Source of the DNA: Tangfeifania sp. | GTDB taxonomy: Bacteria > Bacteroidota > Bacteroidia > Bacteroidales > Prolixibacteraceae | Assembly (NCBI GenBank): GCA_018400515.1 | Contig: JAGYMR010000188.1 | Location: 1 to 5,594 of the forward strand | Direction of reading: 5' to 3' | DNA: 5,594 nucleotides | In this document: one piece after another, positions 1-5,594 of the stretch | Layout: each line of letters starts with the position of its first letter | Position numbering within the stretch: the stretch's first letter is position 1 | Program-made: the position numbers and the translations under genes | Notes under the pieces: model-generated | Seen by the model: only the letters and a program-made list of their open reading frames with translations | Databases searched by the model: none | Told to the model about the DNA's origin: nothing

Positions 1-28
1 ACATTGAAAATCCGGTGGACTTAAATTT

Positions 29-148
29 TTACGTATAAATTTTTGCTATTCTGAAAAGGAAAAATTTAATATCTACTACTCCTCTCAGAGTTGTGCTGGA
101 AGCTTTTAGTTTTGCATTAAATGATTCAGCCGAAGCATTTGTATTCCC
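29..148 (-). pseudogene. C-terminal remnant of an ISAon1-like (ISL3 family) transposase
   Basis: Forty minus-strand codons ending in TAA at 31-29 read as the C-terminus of a DDE transposase: an N-T-N-A-S-A-E-S-F-N-A-K block, then L-R-G-V and a closing F-F-L-F-R-I-A-K-I-Y. From memory this matches the end of Bacteroidota ISAon1-type transposases. The Glu of the ESFNAK block (about codon 8) is probably the last acid of the DDE triad. Upstream, similarity fades at about 145-150, and the fucosidase gene begins within about 30 bp, so almost all of the transposase (normally about 300 residues or more) is missing here. The fragment is about 33% GC, visibly lower than the adjacent gene, which fits a foreign insertion. 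The AT-rich tail at 1-28 could be the rest of the element's end, but no terminal inverted repeat can be shown because its partner is absent. It has no start codon and is judged non-functional. Confidence 0.72.
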
Positions 149-180
149 TCCGGTTCGCTGAGTCCGGATCCCCCTGTTTT

Positions 181-2496
181 TTAAAGCCGGATTTGTTTTG
201 TTTCTCCCTTTTCAAATGTATGTGTAGAGTGTCTGTTGTTATATTTTACTTCACAGGGGTTTCCAAGCAGTGATTTGACCTTTAGTGCTGTTAATTTCCC
301 TGCTTCCCATGCGATATCCACTTCAAAGCCTCCCCGTGCACGCAGGCCTTTGACTTCTCCTTCCGGCCATTCCGGAGGAAGGGCGGGAAGGATCTGAATT
401 ACGCCGTTATGGCTCTGAAGGAGCATTTCGGCAATCCCTGCCGTTGCCCCGAAATTCCCGTCGATCTGAAACGGCGGATGGTTGTCGAAAAGGTTGGGGT
501 GAGTGGATTTGGCGAACAGGGCCATCAGGTTTTCATGGGCTTTCTTTCCATCTTTGAGGCGGGCAAAGAAATTGATGATCCAGGCCCGGCTCCATCCGGT
601 GTGTCCCCCGCCATGCTTCAGCCTTCCTTCAATGGATCTCCTGGCGGCGGTCATCCATTGGGGATCATCGGGGTCTGTGAATTCCTCACCGGGAAAAAGG
701 GCATACAAATGGGATATGTGGCGGTGCCCGGGCTCCGCTTCAGGCAACTCCTCCGACCATTCCAGGATCCGCCCGTCGGAACCGATCCGGGAAGGGGTCA
801 GCCGGTTTTTCAGCATCTTCAGGGTATCGGCAAATGCCGCATCAATAGCCAGAACTTCAGAGGCCTGGATGCAATTGTTAAATAACTCCCGGATGATCTG
901 ATGGTCCATCGCAGGTCCCATGCAAACAGCTGCTCTTTTCCCGTCCGGGGTGATGAAGGAATTCTCGGGTGACATGCTGGGACCGGAGACAAGCAGCCCG
1001 GTTTCCGGATCCGTTACAAGAAAATCGACAAAAAAGAGGGCGGCTTCTTTTAAAACCGGATACGCGCGCTCCCGCAGGAATGTCTGGTCGCCCGAGAACC
1101 GGTAATGTTCCCAGAAATGGTCGGTGCACCAGGCAGCACCCATGGGCCACATCCCGTACACCGTCCTTCCGATCGGTTCCGTGAATTTCCAGATATCCGT
1201 GGTGTGATGGGCAACAAATCCGCGGCATCCATAGGTTTTTCGGGCCGTTTGACGGCCCCTCGGGCGCAACCCTTCCACGAAATCAAAAAAGGGCTCCTGG
1301 CATTCCGCCAGATTGGTAACGAGGGCCGGCCAATAGTTCATTTGAATGTTGATATTGATATGGTAATCGGCATTCCAGGGAGGGGACAGGGTGGGATCCC
1401 AGATGCCCTGAAGATTCGCCGGGAGATTTCCGGGACGGGACGAGCTGATCAGCAGATATCTGCCAAACTGAAAATAAAGTTCTGTCAGCCCGGGATCGTC
1501 ATGCCCATCCGCGACCCGTTCAAGCCGTTTGTTTGTCGGTAAATCCAGGGTATCGGTGCCGTTCAGGGTCAGGGTTACCCTGTCGAAATAGTCCTGATGA
1601 GCTTTGATATGATTGGCTTTTAGCTGCTCGTAGGGGACCTCCTCCGAACGGTCTATATCGCGGCTGGCTGCATTTTTTTCATCCGACCCCCAGAAATCGG
1701 TTCTTCCGGAGATCCGTATTGTGGCTTCATCGGCATTTTTTACTGTGATGCTTTTTTCGCCCGGACGGATGGTTCCATTCTTCGTCTCCAGGGCTGCCAC
1801 AGCCGCAAACCGGGTACCCCGGCCTTCATACCCAGCAAAGCCGGTCATGTGAATTCGATTTCCTTTTACCGTAATTTTTTCAGCATCTCCCGGACGTCCT
1901 ATACGGATGGAAAAATTCAGCTGCCCTTTTTCCGAAGCAGCAAGCTTTAAAACGATCATCTCGCCGGGAGCCGAAGAGAACACTTCCCGCGTATATTTGA
2001 CTCCGTTCGATTCAAATTCTGTTTTTGCAACAGCGCTCCTTAAATCGAGGACTCGTTTGTAACTGGTAACGGCGGGCATTTCTTTAAAATCAATGAACAG
2101 ATCGCCCAGTGTCTGAAAGGTATGTTTGCCCTGATCAATGCGGGTCCCCATGATTTTTTCCTGCGCCAGGCGCTCCCCTGCGGCATATTTCTTATCAAAC
2201 AGCAACCGGCGCACCCTGTCCAGATGCTCCAGAGCTTCGGGGTTAGCACGGTCAATGGGCCCTCCCGACCAAACCGATTCTTCGTTTAACTGGATCCTTT
2301 CGCTCGTGATACCCCCGAAAACCATGGCTCCTAAACGGCCGTTGCCCAGGGGGAGGGCTTCAGTCCACTTTACTGCGGGTTGGTCATACCACAGGTGGAG
2401 CACCGGTTTGGCTTTTTCCGGCGCGGGGTGGCAGCTGAAAAGGAAAAAAAGGAGAAATGGGGGAAGCAAAAATAATTTTCTTTTAGGTCCCTTCAT
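181..2496 (-). CDS. GH95 family glycoside hydrolase (alpha-L-fucosidase / alpha-L-galactosidase), lipoprotein
   Basis: A full-length 771-residue GH95 enzyme, an inverting hydrolase that releases terminal alpha-L-fucose (in some members alpha-L-galactose) from glycans. Residues 1-22 are a basic, Leu/Phe-rich lipoprotein signal ending in the lipobox LFSC, so Cys22 should be lipidated and the enzyme anchored in the envelope. The N-terminal beta-sandwich (about 33-310) opens with [21 protein letters not shown] and contains [10 protein letters not shown] (71-80). The (alpha/alpha)6 catalytic barrel carries [18 protein letters not shown] (362-379), Asn381 and Asn383, Glu511 in SPEN, and Asp679 in [11 protein letters not shown]. 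These appear to correspond to Asn421, Asn423, Glu566 and Asp766 of Bifidobacterium AfcA, aligned by memory. A C-terminal beta-domain ends at residue 771. The ATG at 2496 is preceded by AAAAAAGG about 6 nt upstream and preserves the signal peptide. No frameshift or missing catalytic residue is apparent. Whether it prefers fucose or galactose cannot be decided from the sequence. It lies downstream of the plug protein, separated by 275 bp. Confidence 0.95.
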   Translation of the reverse strand: MKGPKRKLFLLPPFLLFFLFSCHPAPEKAKPVLHLWYDQPAVKWTEALPLGNGRLGAMVFGGITSERIQLNEESVWSGGPIDRANPEALEHLDRVRRLLFDKKYAAGERLAQEKIMGTRIDQGKHTFQTLGDLFIDFKEMPAVTSYKRVLDLRSAVAKTEFESNGVKYTREVFSSAPGEMIVLKLAASEKGQLNFSIRIGRPGDAEKITVKGNRIHMTGFAGYEGRGTRFAAVAALETKNGTIRPGEKSITVKNADEATIRISGRTDFWGSDEKNAASRDIDRSEEVPYEQLKANHIKAHQDYFDRVTLTLNGTDTLDLPTNKRLERVADGHDDPGLTELYFQFGRYLLISSSRPGNLPANLQGIWDPTLSPPWNADYHININIQMNYWPALVTNLAECQEPFFDFVEGLRPRGRQTARKTYGCRGFVAHHTTDIWKFTEPIGRTVYGMWPMGAAWCTDHFWEHYRFSGDQTFLRERAYPVLKEAALFFVDFLVTDPETGLLVSGPSMSPENSFITPDGKRAAVCMGPAMDHQIIRELFNNCIQASEVLAIDAAFADTLKMLKNRLTPSRIGSDGRILEWSEELPEAEPGHRHISHLYALFPGEEFTDPDDPQWMTAARRSIEGRLKHGGGHTGWSRAWIINFFARLKDGKKAHENLMALFAKSTHPNLFDNHPPFQIDGNFGATAGIAEMLLQSHNGVIQILPALPPEWPEGEVKGLRARGGFEVDIAWEAGKLTALKVKSLLGNPCEVKYNNRHSTHTFEKGETKQIRL

Positions 2497-2636
2497 TCAT
2501 TACCTTTTTTGATGTTAGCATCATGCTCGTTTCGGTTGTATTTTTAGTTTTTATTGGCAGTCGCGGACGATTTGCGGGAAAACGCTTCCCGGTCGCCGGA
2601 TTTAACCATTCCTTTGATTGGAATAATTCCTGTAAA

Positions 2637-2644
2637 CAAATTTA
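2637..2644 (-). promoter_or_regulatory. Candidate Bacteroidota -7 promoter element upstream of the GH95 gene
   Basis: On the minus strand this octamer reads TAAATTTG, an exact match to the Bacteroidota sigma-ABfr -7 consensus TAnnTTTG. It would start transcription near 2630 and give a leader of roughly 135 nt before the GH95 ATG. No convincing TTG or TTTG -33 element sits about 20 bp further upstream, only a T-rich tract right next to it. The short repeats ATTCC/GGAAT/ATTCC at 2608-2630 would fall at or just after the start point and could be an operator, but the arms are only 5 bp. Confidence 0.35.
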
Positions 2645-2771
2645 TAAAAAAAATGTGAATGAATGGAACTGCCTCTTTCCATCCCTGTTCACCGGATGTT
2701 TTTATTTTTTGAAGGCATTGCCTGCAGGGGAACCTCCGAAGGAAAAGGGGAACGGGAGGAACTTTGTCTGG

Positions 2772-3449
2772 TCAGTCCTTACCGTCCCTGGTTTCTATGA
2801 TTACCACGCCGTTGGCACCGCGGGTTCCATAGATAGCCGCCCCACCGTCTTTTATAATATCGATGTTCTTAACCTGGGCTGGCGGGATGGTTCTTAATGC
2901 GCTGGAATTGACAGCCATGCCATCAAGAATGATCAGAGCAGCACTGCTGCTGTTGATGGAATTGATCCCCCGGATGATGATCTCCCCGTTCATGATGCGG
3001 ACGCCTGCAAAGCGCCCTTCGATCAGCTCAAAGAGATCGCTGTAATGACTGAAATCCAGATCGTCTTTGTTCAGGTTCGCCAGGGCATTCAGTTTATCTT
3101 TGTCAGAAACTTTACTGTATCCAACGGCATACTCCCGGTTTTTCTCACCGGGCTTTAACTGAAGGTTGATGGCGGCAAACCGGGTTTTTTTATCGGGTTT
3201 GAATTTTTCATTGTAAAACCCCTGTGCCTTCACTTTTATTTTATCTCCTGAACTGGCCGGAATGGAGAATCTGCCGAGCGAATCGGTCAAAACGACTTGC
3301 CGGGTGCTCCTGTTTTTAACCTCTGCATCAATCAGCGGAATGCTGTCGAAGGTTGTTACCATGCCGTGGATAATCCGGTCCTGGGCATCAACCTGTGAAG
3401 CAAAGAACAGAGCTACAAAGGCAAGTAAAGGGAATAATCTTGTTTTCAT
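2772..3449 (-). CDS. Stand-alone SusC-like regulatory domain plus TonB plug protein without beta-barrel
   Basis: A 225-residue exported protein. Residues 1-22 form a signal peptide (basic MKTR, hydrophobic core, predicted cleavage after VDA). Residues 24-98 form a CarboxypepD-reg-like beta-sandwich containing the typical TDSLGRFSI turn (55-63). After a degenerate linker (AVGYSKV, where SusC proteins carry a TonB-box-like VVVGYG), residues about 125-222 are a complete TonB plug: LFELIEGRFAGVRI (139-152), IIIRGINSINSSSAALIILDG (157-177) and the signature IIKDGGAAIYGTRGANGVVIIE (198-219). The protein stops six residues after that signature, where a SusC transporter would continue into a barrel of about 700 residues. 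The three downstream minus frames show no barrel remnant. The ATG at 3449 has no Shine-Dalgarno but an A/T-only leader, usual for this phylum. It cannot form a transport pore by itself. It might interact with TonB or occupy another receptor's barrel, but that is inference. Confidence 0.88.
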   Translation of the reverse strand: MKTRLFPLLAFVALFFASQVDAQDRIIHGMVTTFDSIPLIDAEVKNRSTRQVVLTDSLGRFSIPASSGDKIKVKAQGFYNEKFKPDKKTRFAAINLQLKPGEKNREYAVGYSKVSDKDKLNALANLNKDDLDFSHYSDLFELIEGRFAGVRIMNGEIIIRGINSINSSSAALIILDGMAVNSSALRTIPPAQVKNIDIIKDGGAAIYGTRGANGVVIIETRDGKD

Positions 3450-3536
3450 TTTATTTTAATTTTTAATTTTCTGATAAAAAAAATAACGACGGAATTTGCA
3501 TGTTTGTTTAAGTCATACCCCTTTGTTTTTAAGAAC

Positions 3537-3588
3537 CATGCTTGTTCCATCACTTTGTTAACGCGCTCATTTTAATGAAACGAGCATG
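3537..3588. repeat. Nested inverted repeats upstream of the plug gene
   Basis: The outer arms CATGCTTGTT (3537-3546) and AACGAGCATG (3579-3588) are complementary at 9 of 10 positions. Inside, close to the right arm, lies TCATT-TT-AATGA (3567-3578), a perfect 5-bp palindromic pair. The set is 88 to 139 bp upstream of the plug-protein ATG, in a position suited to an operator or to structure in a long leader. No specific regulator can be named. Confidence 0.4.
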
Positions 3589-3654
3589 TAAAATATTCAC
3601 ACCCAAGAGGATGATTAAAAAAATGCGCGTTTCATACTATACATTGGAAAACAG

Positions 3655-3697
3655 ACAATTTTAATCGTATGAAAGTTAACAATTTTAATCATATGAA
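3655..3697. repeat. Two tandem 19-bp direct repeats, 24-bp period
   Basis: ACAATTTTAATCGTATGAA at 3655-3673 recurs at 3679-3697 with one change (CGTATG to CATATG), separated by 5 bp. Each copy contains a palindromic core, TCATATGA in the second and TCGTATGA in the first. Upstream, GATTAAAA (3613-3620) and TTTCATAC (3630-3637) are exact reverse complements of the two halves of the unit. The first can pair with copy 2 and the second with copy 1 in a nested arrangement. The spacing of just over two helical turns suits a protein-binding array on one DNA face. It lies between the barrel and plug genes and just upstream of a possible plus-strand ORF, so the gene it would control is uncertain. Confidence 0.65.
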
Positions 3698-3721
3698 GAA
3701 ATACAAGAATTATGCCGTAAA

Positions 3722-3898
3722 ATGAAGAAAGTACAGCGGGTCAGTTTTATTTATCTGTTGAAGATGGGCGAGGTGTTTCAGGAACGGATGGCAAATCCGT
3801 TACAGCAGCAGTGGGCATTCCTTTCAGCAGCAGGGATGCCTTCCGGCGAGACATTCCTGAGGCAGGGTTACTCTTCCGAATTCCATTTCCAGATATAG
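3722..3898 (+). CDS. Possible small plus-strand ORF, 58 residues, unknown function
   Basis: An open frame from ATG at 3722 to TAG at 3896-3898 encodes 58 residues beginning MKKVQRVSFIYLLKMGEVFQ. It has no recognised family, clear signal peptide or membrane segment. In favour: its codons resemble those of the real genes nearby, GC content rises where it begins, and an A-rich leader precedes it. A 10-codon frame (ATG at 3693) ends in a TGA that overlaps its start as ATGA, and both begin MKK. Against: it overlaps the 3' end of the barrel gene in antisense by 31 bp, is short, has no convincing Shine-Dalgarno or promoter, and the raised GC could have another cause. It may equally be an accidental frame. 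Confidence 0.22.
   Translation: MKKVQRVSFIYLLKMGEVFQERMANPLQQQWAFLSAAGMPSGETFLRQGYSSEFHFQI
3783..3801. repeat. Perfect 7-bp stem-loop downstream of the barrel gene
   Basis: AACGGAT (3783-3789) and ATCCGTT (3795-3801) are perfect reverse complements around a 5-nt loop, starting 66 nt after the minus-strand stop codon of the barrel gene. There is no T-run on the exit side of either strand, so it is not a standard intrinsic terminator. It could stabilise the 3' end of the peptidase/barrel transcript, or be incidental to the plus-strand ORF that covers it. Confidence 0.4.
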
Positions 3899-4776
3899 GA
3901 GAAGCGGACTGTTTTGTATTGCCATTCGCGCACCCCGTGATGGTATTGGATGCGGATGGCACTTTTTTCATAATCTTTCCGCAGGTCGAAATTGAATTGC
4001 ATGGGGCGGTCGCGCCGGTTTTTATAGCCGGAATATCCGGACCAGGAAGCCGAAAAGAGCCACTGTTTTTTTATTTCAAGGTCAGCTCCGATGGCATACA
4101 TCAGGGCATCGTTCTGGAGGGCCAGTTCATCATTGGTTTGCCAGGTGTAAAAGCCCACCAGTCCGAAGGGACGAAAGATTTCCGGTCCGGCCCCTCTATA
4201 GGTTTTTGAAAAACTGAAATCGAAGAAATATCCCGGGCTGTCGGAGTGCCGGGCTGCTTCCAGCATGTTTCCCGAGGTGGTTTTGGTAGCAAACCGGAAG
4301 AGGGTGTTGGGAAATTTTCTGTTTTTTGCAACCTGGATCAGTGTGCTGAAGTAAACATCGCCCGCTGCAAATCCCTTCCCGTCTTCAACGCGGGCAAAGC
4401 GTTCATTCCTGATCTCTTTGGAAAAGGCATATCGCTCCACAGCCATTCCATACATTTCAACCGCGATTTTTTTTCGGGCAAAAGGGATGTACAACCTTCC
4501 CGACAGGTCCTGGGTGGGATCACCGGGATGAAAATGGTTGGAAGCAGTGACTTCAAAAAACGGGGCATCTTCCACCAATCCTTTTTTGACGGGAGGTACA
4601 GGCAGGGCATTGGGGCCCAGATAACCCGGAGTGATCTTTATCCAGTTCCGCCATCCGGGGTCTCCCGGTTGCCAGTCGTGCAACTCATTCCACCAGGTAT
4701 AATCCACCCCGTCCCGCTGGGCTCTTCCGGGGAGAGACAAAAACAGGCATATGAATATCAGAATTCCGGCCTTCAC
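3868..4776 (-). CDS. Secreted, probable outer-membrane beta-barrel protein of unrecognised family
   Basis: A 302-residue protein with a signal peptide (1-19: MKAG, a hydrophobic core, then GRA before Q20). The mature N-terminus is strikingly aromatic (DYTWWNELHDW at 25-35, GDPGWRNWIKITPGYLGPNA at 38-57). The rest alternates polar and hydrophobic residues in strand-like segments (for example 103-116, 183-192, 226-234, 238-249, 273-280 and 286-298). It ends in KTVRFSYIWKW just before NSEE, a typical aromatic barrel closing strand. Localisation in the outer membrane is therefore likely, with perhaps 10-12 strands; this is inference from pattern. The start is GTG (4776-4774), directly abutting the TAG of the upstream peptidase gene. 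No alternative in-frame ATG precedes residue 108, so GTG is the only start that keeps the signal peptide. Upstream pairing is weak (GGA about 9-11 nt before), so translation probably depends on coupling to the peptidase. No specific function can be given. Confidence 0.85.
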   Translation of the reverse strand: MKAGILIFICLFLSLPGRAQRDGVDYTWWNELHDWQPGDPGWRNWIKITPGYLGPNALPVPPVKKGLVEDAPFFEVTASNHFHPGDPTQDLSGRLYIPFARKKIAVEMYGMAVERYAFSKEIRNERFARVEDGKGFAAGDVYFSTLIQVAKNRKFPNTLFRFATKTTSGNMLEAARHSDSPGYFFDFSFSKTYRGAGPEIFRPFGLVGFYTWQTNDELALQNDALMYAIGADLEIKKQWLFSASWSGYSGYKNRRDRPMQFNFDLRKDYEKSAIRIQYHHGVREWQYKTVRFSYIWKWNSEE

Positions 4777-5594
4777 CTACAGATCCAGTTTTTTCCTTAT
4801 TTGCGGCGGGATGGCATCTTTGTGAACCATGATGCACATGGTTTTATAACGGATATAGGGTTTTGAAACGTAAAAATAGCCGTCGTATTTGTTATAATCG
4901 CCCCATGAGTTTTTCACTTTGTAAAAAAGTTCTCCCCGCTGGTCTTTAGCGATCCCGATGATATGCATCCCATGGTCATCGGTTGTCTGGTAGTTATCGA
5001 AGGCTACCTGCCTTTTTTCCTGGTCAACCGTTACTTCGGGCACCGGTTTTTCAAGTTTATAGAGCTCCTGCTCTTTTTCGCGTTCAGGCAACTCTTCCCA
5101 GCGGGTAATCTCGGCATCGGTCATGTCCACCTCGGGAGCTGCAGGCAGAACAGCAACCCCTTTGTTACTGGTGGAAAATCCCTTTTCACTGACATCCGAG
5201 GCCCAGGCCACCGTGTATCCGTTATTTAATGAGTAATCGACGATCGCTTCCAGCTCGTTCAGGGGGACGTTGTAAACTTCATCCCATGACCAGTTATCCG
5301 GAACTTCCAGGATGAACCGGGAATAAAAGGGATGGTGCGTATAGGAGGTAATTTCCACATAATCATCCGTGTTCAGTTTCAGGTATTCATTGGCAAAACG
5401 GAGTGGCGTGTATTCCTGCCCCTCGTATTGGAATTTTTGAGGCAATTCTCCCAGGTAGTTGTCAAGCGTGGAAGTAAATGCTTCATGCCAGGCCGTACTC
5501 AGTTTTTTGTTTTTATTTTCAACCACGGCATCCACAAATTCCCGCAGCACGCGGTCCATCTCCCCATGCACATGTTTTTCCTCGCCATATTCCA
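4777..5594 (-). CDS. C1B (bleomycin hydrolase / PepC-type) aminopeptidase, N-terminus outside window
   Basis: The C-terminal part of a papain-fold cysteine peptidase. The frame stays open to the window edge: codons before the GTG at 5571 read EYGEEKH and continue into VHGEMD, a natural family sequence, so the GTG is internal and the gene is 5'-truncated by the window. Numbering from that GTG, DDHGMHIIGIA (198-208) carries the probable catalytic His200, and KVKNSWGDYNKYDGYFYVS (218-236) contains the catalytic Asn221. The nucleophilic Cys and oxyanion Gln lie upstream. The ending IMVHKDAIPPQIRKKLDL resembles, from memory, secreted Bacteroidota C1 aminopeptidases of about 400 residues, so roughly 120-130 residues are missing. 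The family hydrolyses peptides, often from the N-terminus, and usually forms hexamers with the C-terminus in the active site. Its TAG stop touches the next gene's GTG, implying one transcript. Confidence 0.9.
   Translation of the reverse strand, partial: EYGEEKHVHGEMDRVLREFVDAVVENKNKKLSTAWHEAFTSTLDNYLGELPQKFQYEGQEYTPLRFANEYLKLNTDDYVEITSYTHHPFYSRFILEVPDNWSWDEVYNVPLNELEAIVDYSLNNGYTVAWASDVSEKGFSTSNKGVAVLPAAPEVDMTDAEITRWEELPEREKEQELYKLEKPVPEVTVDQEKRQVAFDNYQTTDDHGMHIIGIAKDQRGELFYKVKNSWGDYNKYDGYFYVSKPYIRYKTMCIMVHKDAIPPQIRKKLDL

Larger units (their letters stand above)
3450..3867. other. 418-bp intergenic region with repeats and a possible small ORF
   Basis: This gap separates the barrel-protein stop from the plug-protein start. 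The part from 3450 to about 3720 is AT-rich and carries inverted repeats (3537-3588), GATTAAAA and TTTCATAC motifs (3613-3637), a tandem repeat (3655-3697) and the A/T-only leader of the plug gene. The part from about 3730 to 3867 is clearly richer in GC and includes a perfect 7-bp hairpin (3783-3801) and part of a plus-strand 58-codon ORF. No exact TAnnTTTG promoter motif was found on the minus strand upstream of 3449, and no hairpin followed by a T-tract was found, so neither a classical promoter for the plug gene nor a terminator for the barrel gene can be called. Confidence 0.6.

Noticed and set aside
149..168. TCCGG/CCGGA inverted repeat just after the GH95 stop as an intrinsic terminator
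   Set aside because: The arms are 5 bp around a 10-nt loop and no T-tract follows on the minus strand; the site also overlaps the edge of the transposase remnant.
409..1542. Several plus-strand open frames antisense to the GH95 gene
   Set aside because: They are mirrored by codon bias of the GC-rich GH95 coding strand, and their translations have no recognisable domain.
2730..2759. CCTCC/GGAGG pair downstream of the plug gene as a terminator
   Set aside because: The arms are short, the loop is long and purine-rich, and no T-run follows in the direction of transcription.
2523..2897. Plus-strand 124-codon open frame spanning the GH95 leader and the end of the plug gene
   Set aside because: Half of it is antisense to the well-supported plug gene, its residues show no domain or signal pattern, and no ribosome site precedes it.
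2522..3588. Shared 12-mer CATGCTCGTTTC upstream of GH95 (2522-2533, plus strand) and upstream of the plug gene (3588-3577, minus strand)
   Set aside because: About one or two 12-mer coincidences are expected by chance in a window of this size, and the copies differ in orientation and in distance to the start codons.
3747..3971. Minus-strand frame overlapping the barrel C-terminus and extending past its stop, suggesting a frameshifted longer protein
   Set aside because: The true frame ends in a proper aromatic closing strand (RFSYIWKW), while the alternative is Ser/Pro/Thr-rich and strand-poor, so no frameshift is needed.
4246..4866. 206-codon plus-strand frame opposite the barrel and peptidase genes
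   Set aside because: It is antisense to two genes with clear family or localisation signals, and its translation looks unstructured.
5569..5571. GTG at 5571 as the start of the peptidase gene
   Set aside because: The frame continues upstream to the window edge with family-like residues (EYGEEKHVHGEMD), and a protein starting here would lack the catalytic cysteine.

Overview
The window looks like a piece of a Bacteroidota chromosome. The grounds are a SusC-type carboxypeptidase-regulatory plus TonB-plug protein, a GH95 lipoprotein of the kind found in polysaccharide-utilisation regions, A/T-rich translation leaders with weak or no Shine-Dalgarno, one match to the Bacteroidota -7 promoter motif (TAnnTTTG), and the end of a transposase resembling the ISAon1 group of the ISL3 family. 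Genus cannot be told from the sequence. All assignments come from reading translations and recalled family motifs; no search was run.

All confident genes are on the minus strand, so transcription runs from high to low coordinates. At 5594-4777 is the C-terminal two-thirds or so of a papain-like C1B (bleomycin hydrolase/PepC-type) peptidase, whose start and catalytic cysteine lie outside the window. Its TAG stop is immediately followed by the GTG start of a 302-residue secreted, probably outer-membrane beta-barrel protein (4776-3868), so the two look translationally coupled. Next is a 418-bp gap (3867-3450) holding tandem and inverted repeats and a possible small plus-strand ORF. Then comes a 225-residue exported protein (3449-2772) consisting of a SusC-like N-terminus (regulatory beta-sandwich and TonB plug) that stops where a 22-strand barrel should begin. 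After a 275-bp gap with a candidate promoter comes a full-length GH95 alpha-L-fucosidase/L-galactosidase lipoprotein (2496-181). About 30 bp past its stop is a 40-codon remnant of an ISAon1-like transposase C-terminus (148-29), much more AT-rich than the neighbouring genes.

The peptidase and barrel pair form the only clear operon. The plug protein and GH95 enzyme are separated by long leaders and may be independent units, although both point to envelope-located glycan handling. No complete SusC/SusD pair, sugar regulator, RNA gene or CRISPR array is visible. The observations most worth following are the barrel-less plug protein, the unrecognised barrel family coupled to a C1 peptidase, the repeat cluster at 3613-3697, and the transposase scar beside the fucosidase gene.
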